DNA of 51,328 nucleotides from the NCBI RefSeq assembly GCF_023715705.1, contig NZ_JAMBOS010000029.1, forward strand, positions 1 to 51,328, read 5' to 3'. This DNA comes from Halalkalibacter oceani. GTDB lineage: Bacteria > Bacillota > Bacilli > Bacillales > Bacillaceae_D. Below the pieces are notes generated by a model. It ran no database searches. It was not told where the DNA came from and was given only the letters and a program-made list of their open reading frames with translations. The translations under genes and the position numbers were made by a program. Shown here piece by piece: positions 1 through 11,924 of this stretch; position 1 is the stretch's first letter; each line of letters starts with the position of its first letter.

Positions 1-104
1 CTGACGTCATCCCGAAGGAATCTGTCAGGTTCACCCGCTCGACTTGCATGTATTAGGCACGCCGCCAGCGTTCGTCCTGAGCCAGGATCAAACTCTCCAT
101 GAAA
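1..104 (-). rRNA. 16S rRNA, 5' end (partial)
   Basis: Read on the minus strand, this is the start of a bacterial 16S rRNA. The universal 27F site (AGAGTTTGATCCTGGCTCAG) lies at 78-97, followed by the conserved GACGAACGCTGGCGGCGTGC stretch and the start of variable region V1. Placing the 27F site at E. coli position 8 puts the mature 5' end near base 104. The gene runs off the left edge, so only about 104 of roughly 1550 bases are present. A ribosomal operon pointing away from oriC downstream of gyrA is the usual arrangement in Bacillus. Confidence 0.97.
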
Positions 105-270
105 ATGGTGAGCTGATTAAGCTCTTACGTTTTAAATTGATAGCCGCTCCACTCTGCACTCAGCAATAGCCGAAGAAAACCACTTCGTTTCTTGCTTCCA
201 AAACCTTGTGCAGGCTCCGCTGGCTTTTTTGACGGTGACATTCGTCACCTTTTTTCGCTTGGCTTTTGTT

Positions 271-287
271 CAGTTTTCAAAGAACTC
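271..287 (-). promoter_or_regulatory. rrn leader boxA-like antitermination element
   Basis: On the minus strand this reads GAGTTCTTTGAAAACTG, the motif repeatedly found in Bacillus rRNA leaders and 16S-23S spacers and related to boxA. It lies between the rrn promoters and the mature 16S end. The remaining leader (105-270) contains a small hairpin (GGTGAC/GTCACC near 234-249) and no gene. Confidence 0.6.
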
Positions 288-311
288 GTTGTCGTTTATG
301 GCGACTTAATT

Positions 312-340
312 ATCATATCAAATACTGACTCACTCGTCAA
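312..340 (-). promoter_or_regulatory. rrn promoter P2 (sigma-A type)
   Basis: On the minus strand the -35 is TTGACG (335-340) and the -10 is TATGAT (312-317), separated by exactly 17 bases. It is the promoter nearest to the 16S gene and the better match of two tandem candidates. Confidence 0.7.
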
Positions 341-385
341 TACTTTTTTTAATTAAGTTTCATTCGTCATTGGCGACAAGAAATA

Positions 386-414
386 ATATAACATATCTAA
401 AAAGATTAATGCAA
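386..414 (-). promoter_or_regulatory. rrn promoter P1 (sigma-A type)
   Basis: On the minus strand the -35 is TTGCAT (409-414) and the -10 is TTATAT (386-391), with a 17-base spacer and an AT-rich stretch upstream that could act as an UP element. Tandem promoters are normal for Bacillus rrn operons. The match to consensus is weaker than for P2. Confidence 0.5.
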
Positions 415-495
415 CAGTTTTTTTTGAAAAAGTTTATTTATCTCCTAGGACATATTTCCTCTGCTTTGCCCACTCTTTGTTTAATAGTGACACGC

Positions 496-1470
496 TCATA
501 AGTTTTCGTCCGCATCTGTCATCGTAATCACTACATTTCCTTTTTTATGTCCTTTTTCTACATAACGATGTGCCTCCGCGATTTTTTCTAAAGGATAGCA
601 GCGGTCAATAACCGGTCTGATAGCTCCGGCCTCAAGCAACTCCTTTAATATGACGAGTTGATCCGATCTCTCAGCAGAAACTCCGGAAATCACTTTCGTA
701 CGACTTGCGATTGAAACAGCGAAACTTTGCCATATTTGCGAAAAGCCGCCGGCCCCCAGGATCAAGCGTCCGTTTTTCGTTAGCCGTTTCTGGCTGGAGA
801 GGACGGATATTTTCCCCACTGTATCAAAGATCATATCATACTGTTCCTCACTCGCGGTGAAGTCTTCCTTAGTGTAATCGATCACGTCATCTGCACCTAA
901 TGATCTGACTAAAGCGACATTTGCTGTACTGCAAACCCCCGTAACAAGCGCCCCGTAAGTTTTGGCGAGCTGGATCGCAGCTGTCCCGACTGCTCCGGAG
1001 GCACCGTAAATGAGCACCCGCTGCCCGCCTTCTATATTCGCCTTTTTCAAAAAATGCAGGGCGGTTAGTCCACCGAAAGGAACAGATGCTGCCTCCTCAA
1101 AAGTGATGGTAGACGGTTTTAATGCCAAGACAGCTTTTTCCGGCAAGCTGATATAGTCAGCATAGGCCCCAAATGTCATTCCTGTTGCTCCAAAAACGGC
1201 ATCTCCGGGTCTAAAGCAACTGACATCCTGACCGGTCTCCTCAACTACTCCGGCAAATACCCCGCCTAAGATCGGCCTTTTCGGTTTCGTCAGCCCAAAG
1301 AAAAGCCTAACAGGAAACGGATCTCCCTTTCGCAGACGCCAATCTGCGGAATTTACGGCGGTGGCCAATACTTTGACTACTACCTCCTGTCTTTTTGGCA
1401 CAGGCTTTGCCACTTTCTCAAGCCGGAGAACGTCCGGCGGTCCATAGCTTTCACAAACGATTGCTCTCAC
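496..1470 (-). CDS. MDR-family NAD(P)-dependent oxidoreductase (quinone oxidoreductase-like)
   Basis: A 324-residue medium-chain dehydrogenase/reductase. The N-terminal GroES-like fold starts with the typical MRAIVCESYGPPDVL. The Rossmann nucleotide-binding motif GASGAVG lies at about residues 156-162, and no structural or catalytic zinc cysteine cluster is visible, so it belongs to the zinc-independent quinone/enone reductase branch. The start is GTG (1468-1470), preceded by a good ribosome binding site (GGGAGAGGTG). It follows the large LuxR-type regulator on the same strand after about 75 bases, so it may be a target of, or cotranscribed with, that regulator (inference). The substrate cannot be told from sequence. 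Confidence 0.88.
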   Translation of the reverse strand: MRAIVCESYGPPDVLRLEKVAKPVPKRQEVVVKVLATAVNSADWRLRKGDPFPVRLFFGLTKPKRPILGGVFAGVVEETGQDVSCFRPGDAVFGATGMTFGAYADYISLPEKAVLALKPSTITFEEAASVPFGGLTALHFLKKANIEGGQRVLIYGASGAVGTAAIQLAKTYGALVTGVCSTANVALVRSLGADDVIDYTKEDFTASEEQYDMIFDTVGKISVLSSQKRLTKNGRLILGAGGFSQIWQSFAVSIASRTKVISGVSAERSDQLVILKELLEAGAIRPVIDRCYPLEKIAEAHRYVEKGHKKGNVVITMTDADENL

Positions 1471-1544
1471 TTGATCACACCTCTCCCTTTTATCTATAAC
1501 GTAAGGTTTTAACTCGAGGTTGTGCAGCTACTAAAGTATGGTTT

Positions 1545-4190
1545 TTAAATCAATCCTAAATCGCGGGCGCGGGCAACCGCTTCTGTCCGTCTATGAACGT
1601 GCAGCTTATCAAAAATAGTACGGTTATAGCCTTTTACCGTGCTCAACGCAAGAAATAACCTGTCGCAAATTTCACGATTGGACAGTCCCTTCGCGATCAG
1701 CCGCAACACTTCCAATTCACGTGCAGTCAAAGGGGCAAGCAATGGTACAGCTTTTGCGCCTACGTCCTTGAAAGCACGCCGCTCTGCACGACCAAGCAAA
1801 AGCAATCTATGGCCATAAGACGTCAGCAGACCTCGGGTCGCCGCTTCCGCTAACAAATTAACCATCGGCCCACCTTCATCTAGAAAAAGACGGATAAAGC
1901 CATGCGGCTCGGCGATCTGCAAAGCGTTTTTCAACTTTTGCAGCGCCTGCTTCTGTTCGTCGCGTGCGTGGTGAATAAGTGATTGAAGGATCTCTACTTT
2001 AAGCTGTTCATCGAGCCATTCTTTTTCTTCCACATATCTGTCCCAGCCCGTTAACGTCTTCAGCGCCATAGGAACATCTCCTGCCGCGAGGTACACCCGG
2101 GCCTGAAGAAGCGCGCAATCGATGGAACTGGCTAATTGAAGAGCGGCTTGCAGCTCCCCGCGCTGCAGCAGGATGCGCCCGCGTAAATCAGCAATATCAG
2201 GCTGAAGCTTGTCGTACTGCTTCTGTCGGGCAATTTGCTCAAGCTCAGCTAACCGGGCTAAGGCACCTGCTGTATCTCCTTCTGTCAGTCGAAGCCGAAT
2301 CAAAAACAACTCACAGGCCGCAGCCCTGTCTGAGCTTCCCAGTTGGCCTGCTAAATGCGCCCCTTGTTTGACATGCTGTAAGGAGGTGTTCAAATCATTC
2401 CATTCATAGAAGATTCGCGCTAACCCAAGATAGGCCTCACATGCCACAGGCAACGGCGGATGACCGGCCAGATGCAGTGCATTCTGATAGGTCCTCGCCG
2501 CCGATTCGAGCAGCATTTCACTTTCCTGAACATTGCCAAGTCCGATTGTTGCCATCAGCGTAATCATCGAGTGCCCGATCGCTTTGCTGGCGGAAATCGC
2601 CTCCGTATATGCCCGGCCGGCAGCCAAACGCTTCCCTTGAAGCTGATAAGCGTAACCAAGCGTCCAGGTAGCAGCAGTCCGGACAGGCACGTTATCCGGC
2701 AGCAAATAGCGCAGCGCCCGTTCTGATTGGAGGATAATCGTTTCAGGCTGATGGAGACTGACAGCGACAGTCGCTCTAATTACGGCAATATGGCCGCGTA
2801 CATTCTGATTGTCACCATTCTGCTCAGCGTCCAGCAAAGCTGCTTCCGCCATTTGCAGCTTTTGTTCTATTCCGGTTAATTTGCTAATAAAAAGTAAAGC
2901 CGAAGCATGCGCGACGATAAATGCCGGTCGCTCAGCCAGGACCGCAGCAGGTAAAGATTCCAGCCAGTTTAAAACCGGTCTCACTGCACCGCGAAAGTGC
3001 AGCGGCATTCCGCCCCCCTCCATCAGCCAGCCGGCCCGCTCGATATCACTTGCAGCGGCGGCATGCGAAAAGGCCTCTATCTCCAGACCATGCTGTTCAA
3101 ACCAGAGGCTCGCTCTACTGTGAAGAACAGCCCGCTCTGCTTCCGCTCCTTCGACAGCGGCGAATTTCTTCCGTAAAGTATCAGCGAAAAGATGGTGATA
3201 GCGGAACCAGTGGTTTTCCTGATCCAACGGAAAAATAAACAGATTGAGCCGGACCAGTTGCTGGAGCATCTCCTCGCTGCCCTGGCCGTCTGGAGAGAGT
3301 GCCTGTTCACCAAGAACGGCATCACAAAGTGAAGCACAAAATCGTTCGAGGATTGATGTTCGGAGAAGAAAGGTTTGCATGCTTACGGGCAGATGCCGCC
3401 AAACCTCATCTGCCAAATAATCGAAAATAAAATGGTGGGTGCCGCTAAACGAGTCAATCAAATGAGATTTATCTTCCGTCTCGCGTAATGAGATTGCAGC
3501 TAATTGCAGTCCGGCAATCCAACCTTCCGTACGCGACTTGAGCAAGGCCACCTCTTCAAGTGAGAGGTCGAGACTCATTACATCATCAAAATACTGAACC
3601 GACTCGTTTTCATTGAAGCACAAATCAGCTCCTCGCAGCTCGGTCAATTGATCATACGCTCTCAGCCGGGCAAGAGGGAACTGTGGGTCCTCACGAGTGA
3701 TAACGACAAGGTGCATAGTAGACGGGAGATGGGTAAGCAAAAAGAGAAGAACATTGGTAACGGAACGATCAGCAATAAGGTGGTAATCATCAAGTACGAG
3801 GATGAACGAACACTCGATTGCCTCAATCTCATGAAGCAAGGAGGGCAAAATGAATTCAATCGACGGTGATTGAGGCATTTGAAGCAGCTTCACCAACTGT
3901 TCGCCTGTCTTTTCCTGGATCGTTTGCAAAGCGGCGATCAAGTAAGTGATAAAGCGCTTCGGATCATTGTCTTCTTTATCTAATGACAGCCAGGCGGCAG
4001 GTCGCTCACATTGGGCGAGCCATTCACTGACCACCGTTGTTTTCCCAAACCCGGCCGAGGCAGAGATCAATGTCAGTTTTCGATGCAGCCCCTCGTTTAA
4101 GCGGTTCATTAAGCGGATACGAGGGACTGCTTTAGGTGAACGGAATGGAATAAAGAGTTTAGTGGAAATGAGAGCATCTTTCATATGCAT
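1545..4190 (-). CDS. LAL-type (MalT-like) ATP-dependent LuxR family transcriptional regulator
   Basis: A very large regulator of about 881 residues. Near the N-terminus is a P-loop (SAGFGKTT, about residues 44-52) with a Walker B-like LVLDDYH, typical of STAND NTPases. A long helical TPR-like middle follows. The C-terminal 65 residues form a LuxR helix-turn-helix (LTARELEVLRLIAKGLSNRE). Proteins of this family switch on metabolic genes after binding an inducer and ATP. The reading frame is open further upstream to 4310, but the extra N-terminal residues look non-native. ATGs at 4202, 4190 and 4184 are candidates, and 4190 has GGATGGTG at a good distance. Its likely local target is the downstream oxidoreductase gene, which is inference only. 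Confidence 0.88.
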   Translation of the reverse strand: MHMKDALISTKLFIPFRSPKAVPRIRLMNRLNEGLHRKLTLISASAGFGKTTVVSEWLAQCERPAAWLSLDKEDNDPKRFITYLIAALQTIQEKTGEQLVKLLQMPQSPSIEFILPSLLHEIEAIECSFILVLDDYHLIADRSVTNVLLFLLTHLPSTMHLVVITREDPQFPLARLRAYDQLTELRGADLCFNENESVQYFDDVMSLDLSLEEVALLKSRTEGWIAGLQLAAISLRETEDKSHLIDSFSGTHHFIFDYLADEVWRHLPVSMQTFLLRTSILERFCASLCDAVLGEQALSPDGQGSEEMLQQLVRLNLFIFPLDQENHWFRYHHLFADTLRKKFAAVEGAEAERAVLHSRASLWFEQHGLEIEAFSHAAAASDIERAGWLMEGGGMPLHFRGAVRPVLNWLESLPAAVLAERPAFIVAHASALLFISKLTGIEQKLQMAEAALLDAEQNGDNQNVRGHIAVIRATVAVSLHQPETIILQSERALRYLLPDNVPVRTAATWTLGYAYQLQGKRLAAGRAYTEAISASKAIGHSMITLMATIGLGNVQESEMLLESAARTYQNALHLAGHPPLPVACEAYLGLARIFYEWNDLNTSLQHVKQGAHLAGQLGSSDRAAACELFLIRLRLTEGDTAGALARLAELEQIARQKQYDKLQPDIADLRGRILLQRGELQAALQLASSIDCALLQARVYLAAGDVPMALKTLTGWDRYVEEKEWLDEQLKVEILQSLIHHARDEQKQALQKLKNALQIAEPHGFIRLFLDEGGPMVNLLAEAATRGLLTSYGHRLLLLGRAERRAFKDVGAKAVPLLAPLTARELEVLRLIAKGLSNREICDRLFLALSTVKGYNRTIFDKLHVHRRTEAVARARDLGLI

Positions 4191-4332
4191 CTTTTTCACC
4201 ATCCTAAAAACTGTTGGGCCCGGCCTTACCCCGGGATAAAACCTAAGCAATGTGCGGACCAGTACATCTTGATAAAAGCATTCGAAAAGGCAACCGGTGA
4301 GCACCGTCATTGTCTTCTTTCGAAAGGAAACG

Positions 4333-5430
4333 CTACTGTTTTTTTAATATTTCAACAATATGAAGTTTAGGCTCCTGTACGAGCTGAATAATGGTACCAT
4401 CCCTGAGCAATTTCACCATCGGCCTCGTTGGCGCCTGCTGGTCAAAAAAGATCACTTCCGCCTCTTCTCCTGTTGATAAACAGACCCGGCTGCCAATGGC
4501 ACTTTGAACAAAACTCTGGACGAGGGCTTCCACGACTTTTGTTTCAAGCTTGCCAAACCGTTCCTTCTCAATCTCTTCCAGTACTTGAAAAGGCGAACGT
4601 TTCGGGCGGTGATGGCGCTCGGAAATCATCGCATGGTAAACATCGGCGACCGCCACAATTTGACTGAACAAATGAATTTTTTCCGCAGTCACTCCCAAAG
4701 GATAGCCACTGCCATCATATCGCTCATGATGCTGCAGAACCCCGACTAACATCGAATCACTTACACCGGGAACGTCCTTTAGCATCTTATAGCTGTGAAT
4801 CGGGTGCTTCTTCACCTTTTCATACTCTTCTTCCGTTAAAGAACCTGTTTTCCTTAAAATTGATGAAGGCAGCTTTACCATTCCTGCATCGGCCATTGCC
4901 CCGCACAGACCGACCTGGTTAGCACGTTCATCTGTCAGTCGTAATTTTTTTGCCAGGAAAGCTGAGAGCATTCCGACATACACGGAATGATGGTACATAT
5001 AATCGGTTTTATCATTCAAGTCATGGAGATGGAGCAAATAATCAGGTGAATGATGGGTTTTTTCAAACAGCGTTAGAAAGGTCGAGCGGACCGCAGCCAT
5101 ATCAACTGCTGCTCCTTCTTTCCAGGACCCGCAAAGCTTTTTGTACATTTTAACGGTCGCGAGATAATCCTCGACTAAAGTCGTATCGCGTGACGATGTT
5201 GCCTTTTCCTCTTCAGCCTGCGGCTCCTCTTTCACCTCACCTGGAATAAACGTCTTTCCATTGGCGAGGCGCGGCCTTACCTCAACAGTTTCCACGAGAA
5301 ATGCTTTTAAAAAATCAAGATGCACCTCATCTAAAACCGTATTCCGCTTCACTAATGGAACTTCTGTTAAGCCCGGCACATCCTTTGACGTCACGCACCC
5401 TGCTTGAAGCTGTGCTACTTTCACTTCCAT
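4333..5430 (-). CDS. HD-GYP domain protein with degenerate HD motif
   Basis: About 365 residues. The C-terminal half is an HD-GYP domain, the fold of cyclic-di-GMP phosphodiesterases: the leading HHS, the HP, HHERYDGSGYP and the later VADV are all present. The canonical HDIGK is replaced by ADAGM, so the metal-binding His of the HD doublet and the Lys are missing. It may be a poor enzyme or a nucleotide sensor (inference). The N-terminal 100 residues have no recognised domain. An ATG at 5437-5439 is in frame, but AGGAG touches it. The ATG at 5428-5430 has the same AGGAG 9 bases away, so I prefer it. The gene follows gyrA on the same strand, separated from it by a terminator. Confidence 0.85.
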   Translation of the reverse strand: MEVKVAQLQAGCVTSKDVPGLTEVPLVKRNTVLDEVHLDFLKAFLVETVEVRPRLANGKTFIPGEVKEEPQAEEEKATSSRDTTLVEDYLATVKMYKKLCGSWKEGAAVDMAAVRSTFLTLFEKTHHSPDYLLHLHDLNDKTDYMYHHSVYVGMLSAFLAKKLRLTDERANQVGLCGAMADAGMVKLPSSILRKTGSLTEEEYEKVKKHPIHSYKMLKDVPGVSDSMLVGVLQHHERYDGSGYPLGVTAEKIHLFSQIVAVADVYHAMISERHHRPKRSPFQVLEEIEKERFGKLETKVVEALVQSFVQSAIGSRVCLSTGEEAEVIFFDQQAPTRPMVKLLRDGTIIQLVQEPKLHIVEILKKQ

Positions 5431-5486
5431 CCCGCTCATCTCCTCTTATTTCGACCTTATCCTCTATCTATTATATCGGCACATTA

Positions 5487-5536
5487 CAAAAAGAGCTATA
5501 CGTCCTGGCATTAAACAGCCTGTCCGTATAGCTCTT
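5487..5536 (-). terminator. Rho-independent terminator of gyrA
   Basis: A perfect 12-base inverted repeat (AAGAGCTATACG / CGTATAGCTCTT, at 5491-5502 and 5525-5536) is followed on the minus strand by a short T-run. It lies just downstream of the gyrA stop and before the HD-GYP gene. Confidence 0.85.
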
Positions 5537-5549
5537 AAAATGTGGAACA

Positions 5550-8075
5550 TTATTCGTTGCTTTCTTCTTCATTCGTTTCTTCTGTTTCTTCTGTTTCTTC
5601 TGCTTCTGCATTCACTTCTTCATTTTCCTCTGCAAACTCTGCATCCTCTTCGTCTTCAATATCAACACGGGCGACTGTCGCCACTTCCTCGCCTTCATCG
5701 ACGCGAATTAACATCACACCCTGCGTATTTCGTCCGGTCGTCGAGATTCCTTCGACCTGCGTACGGATAATCACGCCGCTGGCGGTAATAATCATAATGT
5801 CATGATCTGCCGAAACGACTTTTAACGAAACGAGCGGACCATTTTTTTCGGTGATGTTACATGTTTTGATCCCTTTACCGCCACGGTTTTGAATCCGATA
5901 TTCCTCAATCGGCGTCCGTTTCCCGTAACCTTTTTTCGTTACGATTAACACATCTTGTCCTTCAACGACCATGTCCATTCCAACGACGCAGTCATCGTCA
6001 CCGAGTGTAATCCCGCGCACTCCGGCCGCCGTTCGTCCCATTAAGCGGACGTCCTGCTCATGAAAGCGAATCGACATTCCCTGCCGTGTACCGATAATAA
6101 TTTCCTGGTTCCCGTCAGTTAGACGGACACCATGAAGCTCGTCCTCATCGCGCAGGCTGATCGCAAATAACCCACCGCGACGAATATTGGCAAAAGAAGA
6201 TAGTTCCGTCCGCTTGGCGACCCCTTGATTTGTCAGGAAGAACAGATAGGCGTCTTCCCTGAACTCCTCGATCGGAATCACCGTACTAATATATTCGCCC
6301 GGTTCAATTTGCAGAAGATTAATAATCGGGATCCCTTTCGCCGTCCGGCCTAAGTCAGGGACTTCGTACCCTTTCAGACGATAGACCTTCCCTTTGTTTG
6401 TAAAAAAGAGAATCGTATGATGGGAGTTTGTGGTGAAGAGATGCTGAACAAAATCATTATCATTTGTCCCCATTCCCTGAATCCCTTTTCCGCCCCGCTT
6501 TTGACTTCGATAGGTGGAAACCGGCATCCGTTTAATATAGCCGTGATGGGTAATCGTCACGACGATGTTCTGCCGCGGAATCAAATCTTCATCTTCTAAA
6601 TGATCCTCACTCATCGAAATCACCGTACGGCGCTCGTCATTGAACTTCTCTTTAATCGCCGTAAGCTCTTCTCTAATGATCTCAAGTACCTTCTCCTCAT
6701 CAGCAAGAATCGCTTTCAACTCGGCGATTCTTTCCATTAGCTCTTTATACTCGTTTTCAATCTTGTCACGCTCCAGACCCGTTAGGCGCTGAAGACGCAT
6801 ATCAAGAATCGCCTGGGCCTGCTCATAGCTTAATGAAAAACGCTCCATTAAGCCATTGCGGGCAATTTCCGTCGTTTCTGAAGAACGGATCAGGCTGATC
6901 ACTTCATCAAGATGATCTAACGCAATTCTCAAGCCCTCTAGAATGTGGGCCCGCGCTTCCGCCTTGCGCAGCTCAAACGCCGTACGCCGGCGGATGACCT
7001 CGATCTGATGCTCCAGGTAATACTCGAGGCATTGCTTGAGGTTCAGCACTTGCGGGTGCCCTTTAACTAGCGCCAACAGATTAATTCCAAAGCTTGATTG
7101 CAAGGCGGTTTGCTTATAAAGATTGTTGAGCAGCACATTTGCATTGGCGTCACGGCGCAGCTCAATCACGATTCTCATTCCGGTCCGGTCGGACTCATCA
7201 CGAAGATCCGTAATTCCATCAATCTTCTTATCACGGACTAGCTCGGCGATTTTTTCGATCAGCTTTGCCTTGTTTACTTGATACGGCAATTCGTGAACAA
7301 GGATTCGGCTTTTGCCATTATTCTCCTCGATCACTGTTTTCGCCCGCAGCGTAATTGAGCCTCTCCCTGTTTGGTAAGCGCGGCGGATCCCGGAACGGCC
7401 AAGGATTTCTGCGCCAGTCGGAAAGTCAGGTCCTGGAATATGCTCCATCAACTCTTCGACCGTCATCTCAGGGTTATGCGATAAAGCGAGCACACCATCA
7501 ACCACTTCGCCCAGCTGATGCGGCGGGATATTGGTCGCCATTCCAACGGCAATCCCTGACGCCCCGTTCACGAGCAGGTTCGGAAAGCGCGCCGGAAGTA
7601 CGACCGGCTCTCTTTCTGAGCCATCGTAGTTATCCGTATAATCAATCGTATCTTTGTTAATATCGCGCACTAGTTCCATCGAAATCTTCGACATCTTCGC
7701 TTCGGTATACCGCATCGCAGCCGCTGCATCGCCATCGACAGAACCGAAATTTCCATGTCCGTCAATCAGCATGTAACGGAAGCTGAAATCCTGCGCCATT
7801 CTAACCATCGTCTCATAAACAGCGGAATCACCGTGTGGGTGATACTTCCCGATAACCTCACCGACAATACGGGCTGACTTTTTATAAGCTTTATCTGGCG
7901 TCATGCCTAATTCATTCATCGCAAACAAAATCCGGCGATGTACCGGCTTCAGGCCGTCTCGTACATCAGGAAGGGCGCGACTGACGATGACGCTCATCGC
8001 GTAGTCCATAAAGGACTCTTTCATTTCCTGACTTATATTTATCGGTTTTACTTTCGATTGATTTTGCTCAGCCAT
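5550..8075 (-). CDS. gyrA: DNA gyrase subunit A
   Basis: 841 residues, the normal length. GyrA breaks and rejoins DNA and, with GyrB, introduces negative supercoils. The catalytic tyrosine is Y123 (AAMRYTEAK). The quinolone-resistance region reads [10 protein letters not shown] with wild-type Ser84 and Glu88. The C-terminal beta-pinwheel contains the GyrA-box QRGGKGI, and the tail after about residue 805 is highly acidic. The start ATG has GGAGGT 8 bases upstream. It lies 24 bases after gyrB and is surely in the same operon. Confidence 0.99.
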   Translation of the reverse strand: MAEQNQSKVKPINISQEMKESFMDYAMSVIVSRALPDVRDGLKPVHRRILFAMNELGMTPDKAYKKSARIVGEVIGKYHPHGDSAVYETMVRMAQDFSFRYMLIDGHGNFGSVDGDAAAAMRYTEAKMSKISMELVRDINKDTIDYTDNYDGSEREPVVLPARFPNLLVNGASGIAVGMATNIPPHQLGEVVDGVLALSHNPEMTVEELMEHIPGPDFPTGAEILGRSGIRRAYQTGRGSITLRAKTVIEENNGKSRILVHELPYQVNKAKLIEKIAELVRDKKIDGITDLRDESDRTGMRIVIELRRDANANVLLNNLYKQTALQSSFGINLLALVKGHPQVLNLKQCLEYYLEHQIEVIRRRTAFELRKAEARAHILEGLRIALDHLDEVISLIRSSETTEIARNGLMERFSLSYEQAQAILDMRLQRLTGLERDKIENEYKELMERIAELKAILADEEKVLEIIREELTAIKEKFNDERRTVISMSEDHLEDEDLIPRQNIVVTITHHGYIKRMPVSTYRSQKRGGKGIQGMGTNDNDFVQHLFTTNSHHTILFFTNKGKVYRLKGYEVPDLGRTAKGIPIINLLQIEPGEYISTVIPIEEFREDAYLFFLTNQGVAKRTELSSFANIRRGGLFAISLRDEDELHGVRLTDGNQEIIIGTRQGMSIRFHEQDVRLMGRTAAGVRGITLGDDDCVVGMDMVVEGQDVLIVTKKGYGKRTPIEEYRIQNRGGKGIKTCNITEKNGPLVSLKVVSADHDIMIITASGVIIRTQVEGISTTGRNTQGVMLIRVDEGEEVATVARVDIEDEEDAEFAEENEEVNAEAEETEETEETNEEESNE

Positions 8076-8099
8076 TTGTATTAACCTCCATCTTAACGC

Positions 8100-10046
<1,947 letters not shown>

Positions 10047-10092
10047 TTATCTATCAAATCTATTGTAAAAATCGCCCGCCGCCGGTTCTCTC

Positions 10093-10368
10093 TCATTCAG
10101 CTTCCTTCTCAAGGGCGAAATCTGTCATCGTTTTTCCCATCGCCCGCCGATTCAGCGTCAAAGAAGAAACCGGAGAATAATAGATGTCGTTGTCCGTAAT
10201 GACGATTGATTTAATATAATCTGCTGAAATGATCGTCTTTGTCTTACGCGCTTCTTCTTCCTTCAAATACGTCTTTGTGATCGAGGAATGCTCCTGGACA
10301 TCACGATTTAAAATAGCAATAATATCTTTTGAACGGATCAGCACATCGCCACCTAAATGAATAAACAT
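10093..10368 (-). CDS. remB: Extracellular matrix regulator RemB (YaaB, DUF370)
   Basis: 91 residues of the DUF370/RemA-like family. It starts MFIHLGGDVLIRSKDIIAI, the characteristic first strand and helix, and has the SADYIKSIVITDNDIYYSP segment. In B. subtilis the paralogue RemA is a DNA-binding activator of biofilm matrix genes, and RemB (YaaB) sits at this position between recF and gyrB. The function here is inferred from family and synteny. Confidence 0.92.
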   Translation of the reverse strand: MFIHLGGDVLIRSKDIIAILNRDVQEHSSITKTYLKEEEARKTKTIISADYIKSIVITDNDIYYSPVSSLTLNRRAMGKTMTDFALEKEAE

Positions 10369-10386
10369 CAGTCCACGCCTCCTCAG

Positions 10387-11499
10387 TCATCTTTTTTCAA
10401 TCGTGCCCTCTGTCACTTCAAATACAGCCGCCTGCCTCAACGTTTGTTCATCAATTCCTTCGACACTTGTCGTTGTCACAAACGTTTGGACCTTATTCTG
10501 AATCGAGCGCAGAAGATGCGACTGACGATAATCATCAAGCTCTGAGAGGACATCGTCCAATAACAGGAGCGGGTACTCGCCAACTTCGGCGTAAATCAAT
10601 TCAATTTCGGCTAATTTAAGGGCAAGCGCCGTAGTCCGCTGCTGCCCCTGCGAGCCGTATGTTTGAATATCATGCCCGTTCACCTGAAAGCTGAGATCAT
10701 CCCGTTGTGGACCAAAGAGCGTGACGCCGCGCTGAATCTCCTTATCCCGCTTTTGCTTATACACTTGATAGAGTTCTTCTTTTATGTTCGACAAATCCAT
10801 CTCGTCTGATACCTCACCCGGGGGGACATAGCTGATTTTGAGCTTTTCTTTTCCCCGGCTGATATCGTAATGAATCGGAAAGGCCCATTCCTGCAACCGT
10901 TTTACAAAAGCGAGCCGGCGACTGATCACCTCTGCCGCCAGCGCGATAAGCTGATCCGTCAAAATATCAAGCATCTCACCTGAGCCTTTTCTCGCCTGAA
11001 GATCCTTCAGCAGATGATTGCGCTGAACAAGGACTTTCTGATACAGACCAAGATGATACAAATAGACGCGGCTGATCTGGCCAATTTCCATATCGAGAAA
11101 CCTTCTGCGGACTTGCGGGCTTCCTTTGACAAGCCCGAGGTCCTCCGGCGCAAACATGACGACATTCGCCGCCCCGACATACTCGCTTAATTTGCGCTGC
11201 TCAAGACCATTGACCTTGCCCTTCTTCCCTTTCAGCGACAAGATCAGCTCCAATTCAAAAGGACCCGTCTTTCTTGTGAAATGACCTTCTATCCGCGCAA
11301 ACTCCTCTCCCCAGCGAATGAGCTCCTTGTCCTTCGTCGTCCGGTGGGATTTTGCCAGAGCAAGAACATAAATTGCCTCCAGCACATTTGTTTTCCCTTG
11401 CGCGTTTTCCCCAAGAAAAATATTTACGGGTTGTTGAAATGATAAGGCTGCCTGGTCATAATTGCGGAATTGCCGAAGCGTAAGCTGCTTTAAATCCAA
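10387..11499 (-). CDS. recF: DNA replication and repair protein RecF
   Basis: 370 residues, the usual length. RecF is an ABC-type ATPase that, with RecO and RecR, loads RecA at single-stranded gaps. Walker A is [12 protein letters not shown] (about residues 30-41), the signature region is YGSQGQQRT, and Walker B with the D-loop is [12 protein letters not shown]. It starts 11 bases after yaaA and belongs to the dnaN-yaaA-recF-remB-gyrBA block. Confidence 0.98.
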   Translation of the reverse strand: MDLKQLTLRQFRNYDQAALSFQQPVNIFLGENAQGKTNVLEAIYVLALAKSHRTTKDKELIRWGEEFARIEGHFTRKTGPFELELILSLKGKKGKVNGLEQRKLSEYVGAANVVMFAPEDLGLVKGSPQVRRRFLDMEIGQISRVYLYHLGLYQKVLVQRNHLLKDLQARKGSGEMLDILTDQLIALAAEVISRRLAFVKRLQEWAFPIHYDISRGKEKLKISYVPPGEVSDEMDLSNIKEELYQVYKQKRDKEIQRGVTLFGPQRDDLSFQVNGHDIQTYGSQGQQRTTALALKLAEIELIYAEVGEYPLLLLDDVLSELDDYRQSHLLRSIQNKVQTFVTTTSVEGIDEQTLRQAAVFEVTEGTIEKR

Positions 11500-11510
11500 A
11501 GGGAGTCCCC

Positions 11511-11726
11511 CTATTCCGCTACAATTTCAAATTCTGTTCCATCGGCGAGTGTCACCGTATCACCGGGGCTGAGTTTTTTCCCGCGCCGGTTTTCTTCCTC
11601 CCCATTCACCCATACTACATGTTCAGCAAGATACCACTTTGCCATTCCACCCGTATCAATGATTCCTGCTTCTTTTAAAAATTGTCCCAACGTTATGTAC
11701 TCCGTCGAAATGGCGATCTGGTGCAT
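11511..11726 (-). CDS. yaaA: S4 domain protein YaaA
   Basis: About 71 residues with an S4-type RNA-binding fold ([21 protein letters not shown] ... [11 protein letters not shown]). B. subtilis YaaA, encoded at the same place between dnaN and recF, is linked to ribosome assembly. The frame stays open upstream to a TTG at 11765. The ATG at 11724-11726 matches the length and first residues of the family and is preferred, although its ribosome binding site (AAGAGTG) is weak. Confidence 0.93.
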   Translation of the reverse strand: MHQIAISTEYITLGQFLKEAGIIDTGGMAKWYLAEHVVWVNGEEENRRGKKLSPGDTVTLADGTEFEIVAE

Positions 11727-11768
11727 TTCATCACTCTTTTCTGCATGAACTCCTTGGCGTATCAAAGG

Positions 11769-11803
11769 GAAGACAGCAATTCACCGTATGATTTGCTGTC
11801 TTC
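11769..11803 (-). repeat. 11-base inverted repeat upstream of yaaA
   Basis: GAAGACAGCAA (11769-11779) and TTGCTGTCTTC (11793-11803) form a perfect stem with a 13-base loop in the dnaN-yaaA gap. In the minus direction the T-run lies before the hairpin, not after it, so it does not look like a dnaN terminator. A processing or attenuation role is possible. A second perfect palindrome, AGAGTTAGCTAACTCT, lies at 11879-11894. Confidence 0.5.
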
Positions 11804-11924
11804 AAAAAATCATGTCATTTTCGTTTATCTTACTTTATATTGTACTAAACCAAAGCTGACTAGCCAAGTCTTATTGTGAGAGTTAGCTAACTCTTTTCCT
11901 ATCAAGGATTTCTCCCCAGCAGCT

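Noticed and set aside
234-258. Terminator-like hairpin in the plus direction (GGTGACATTCGTCACC followed by T-run) in the rrn leader
   Set aside because: No plus-strand gene lies upstream; in the real (minus) direction there is no T-run after the stem. Likely part of rRNA leader structure.
2209-3238. Overlapping plus-strand ORFs of 66-105 codons inside the LAL regulator gene
   Set aside because: They lie antisense to a gene with clear domains, have no family features and no ribosome binding sites; they are shadow frames.
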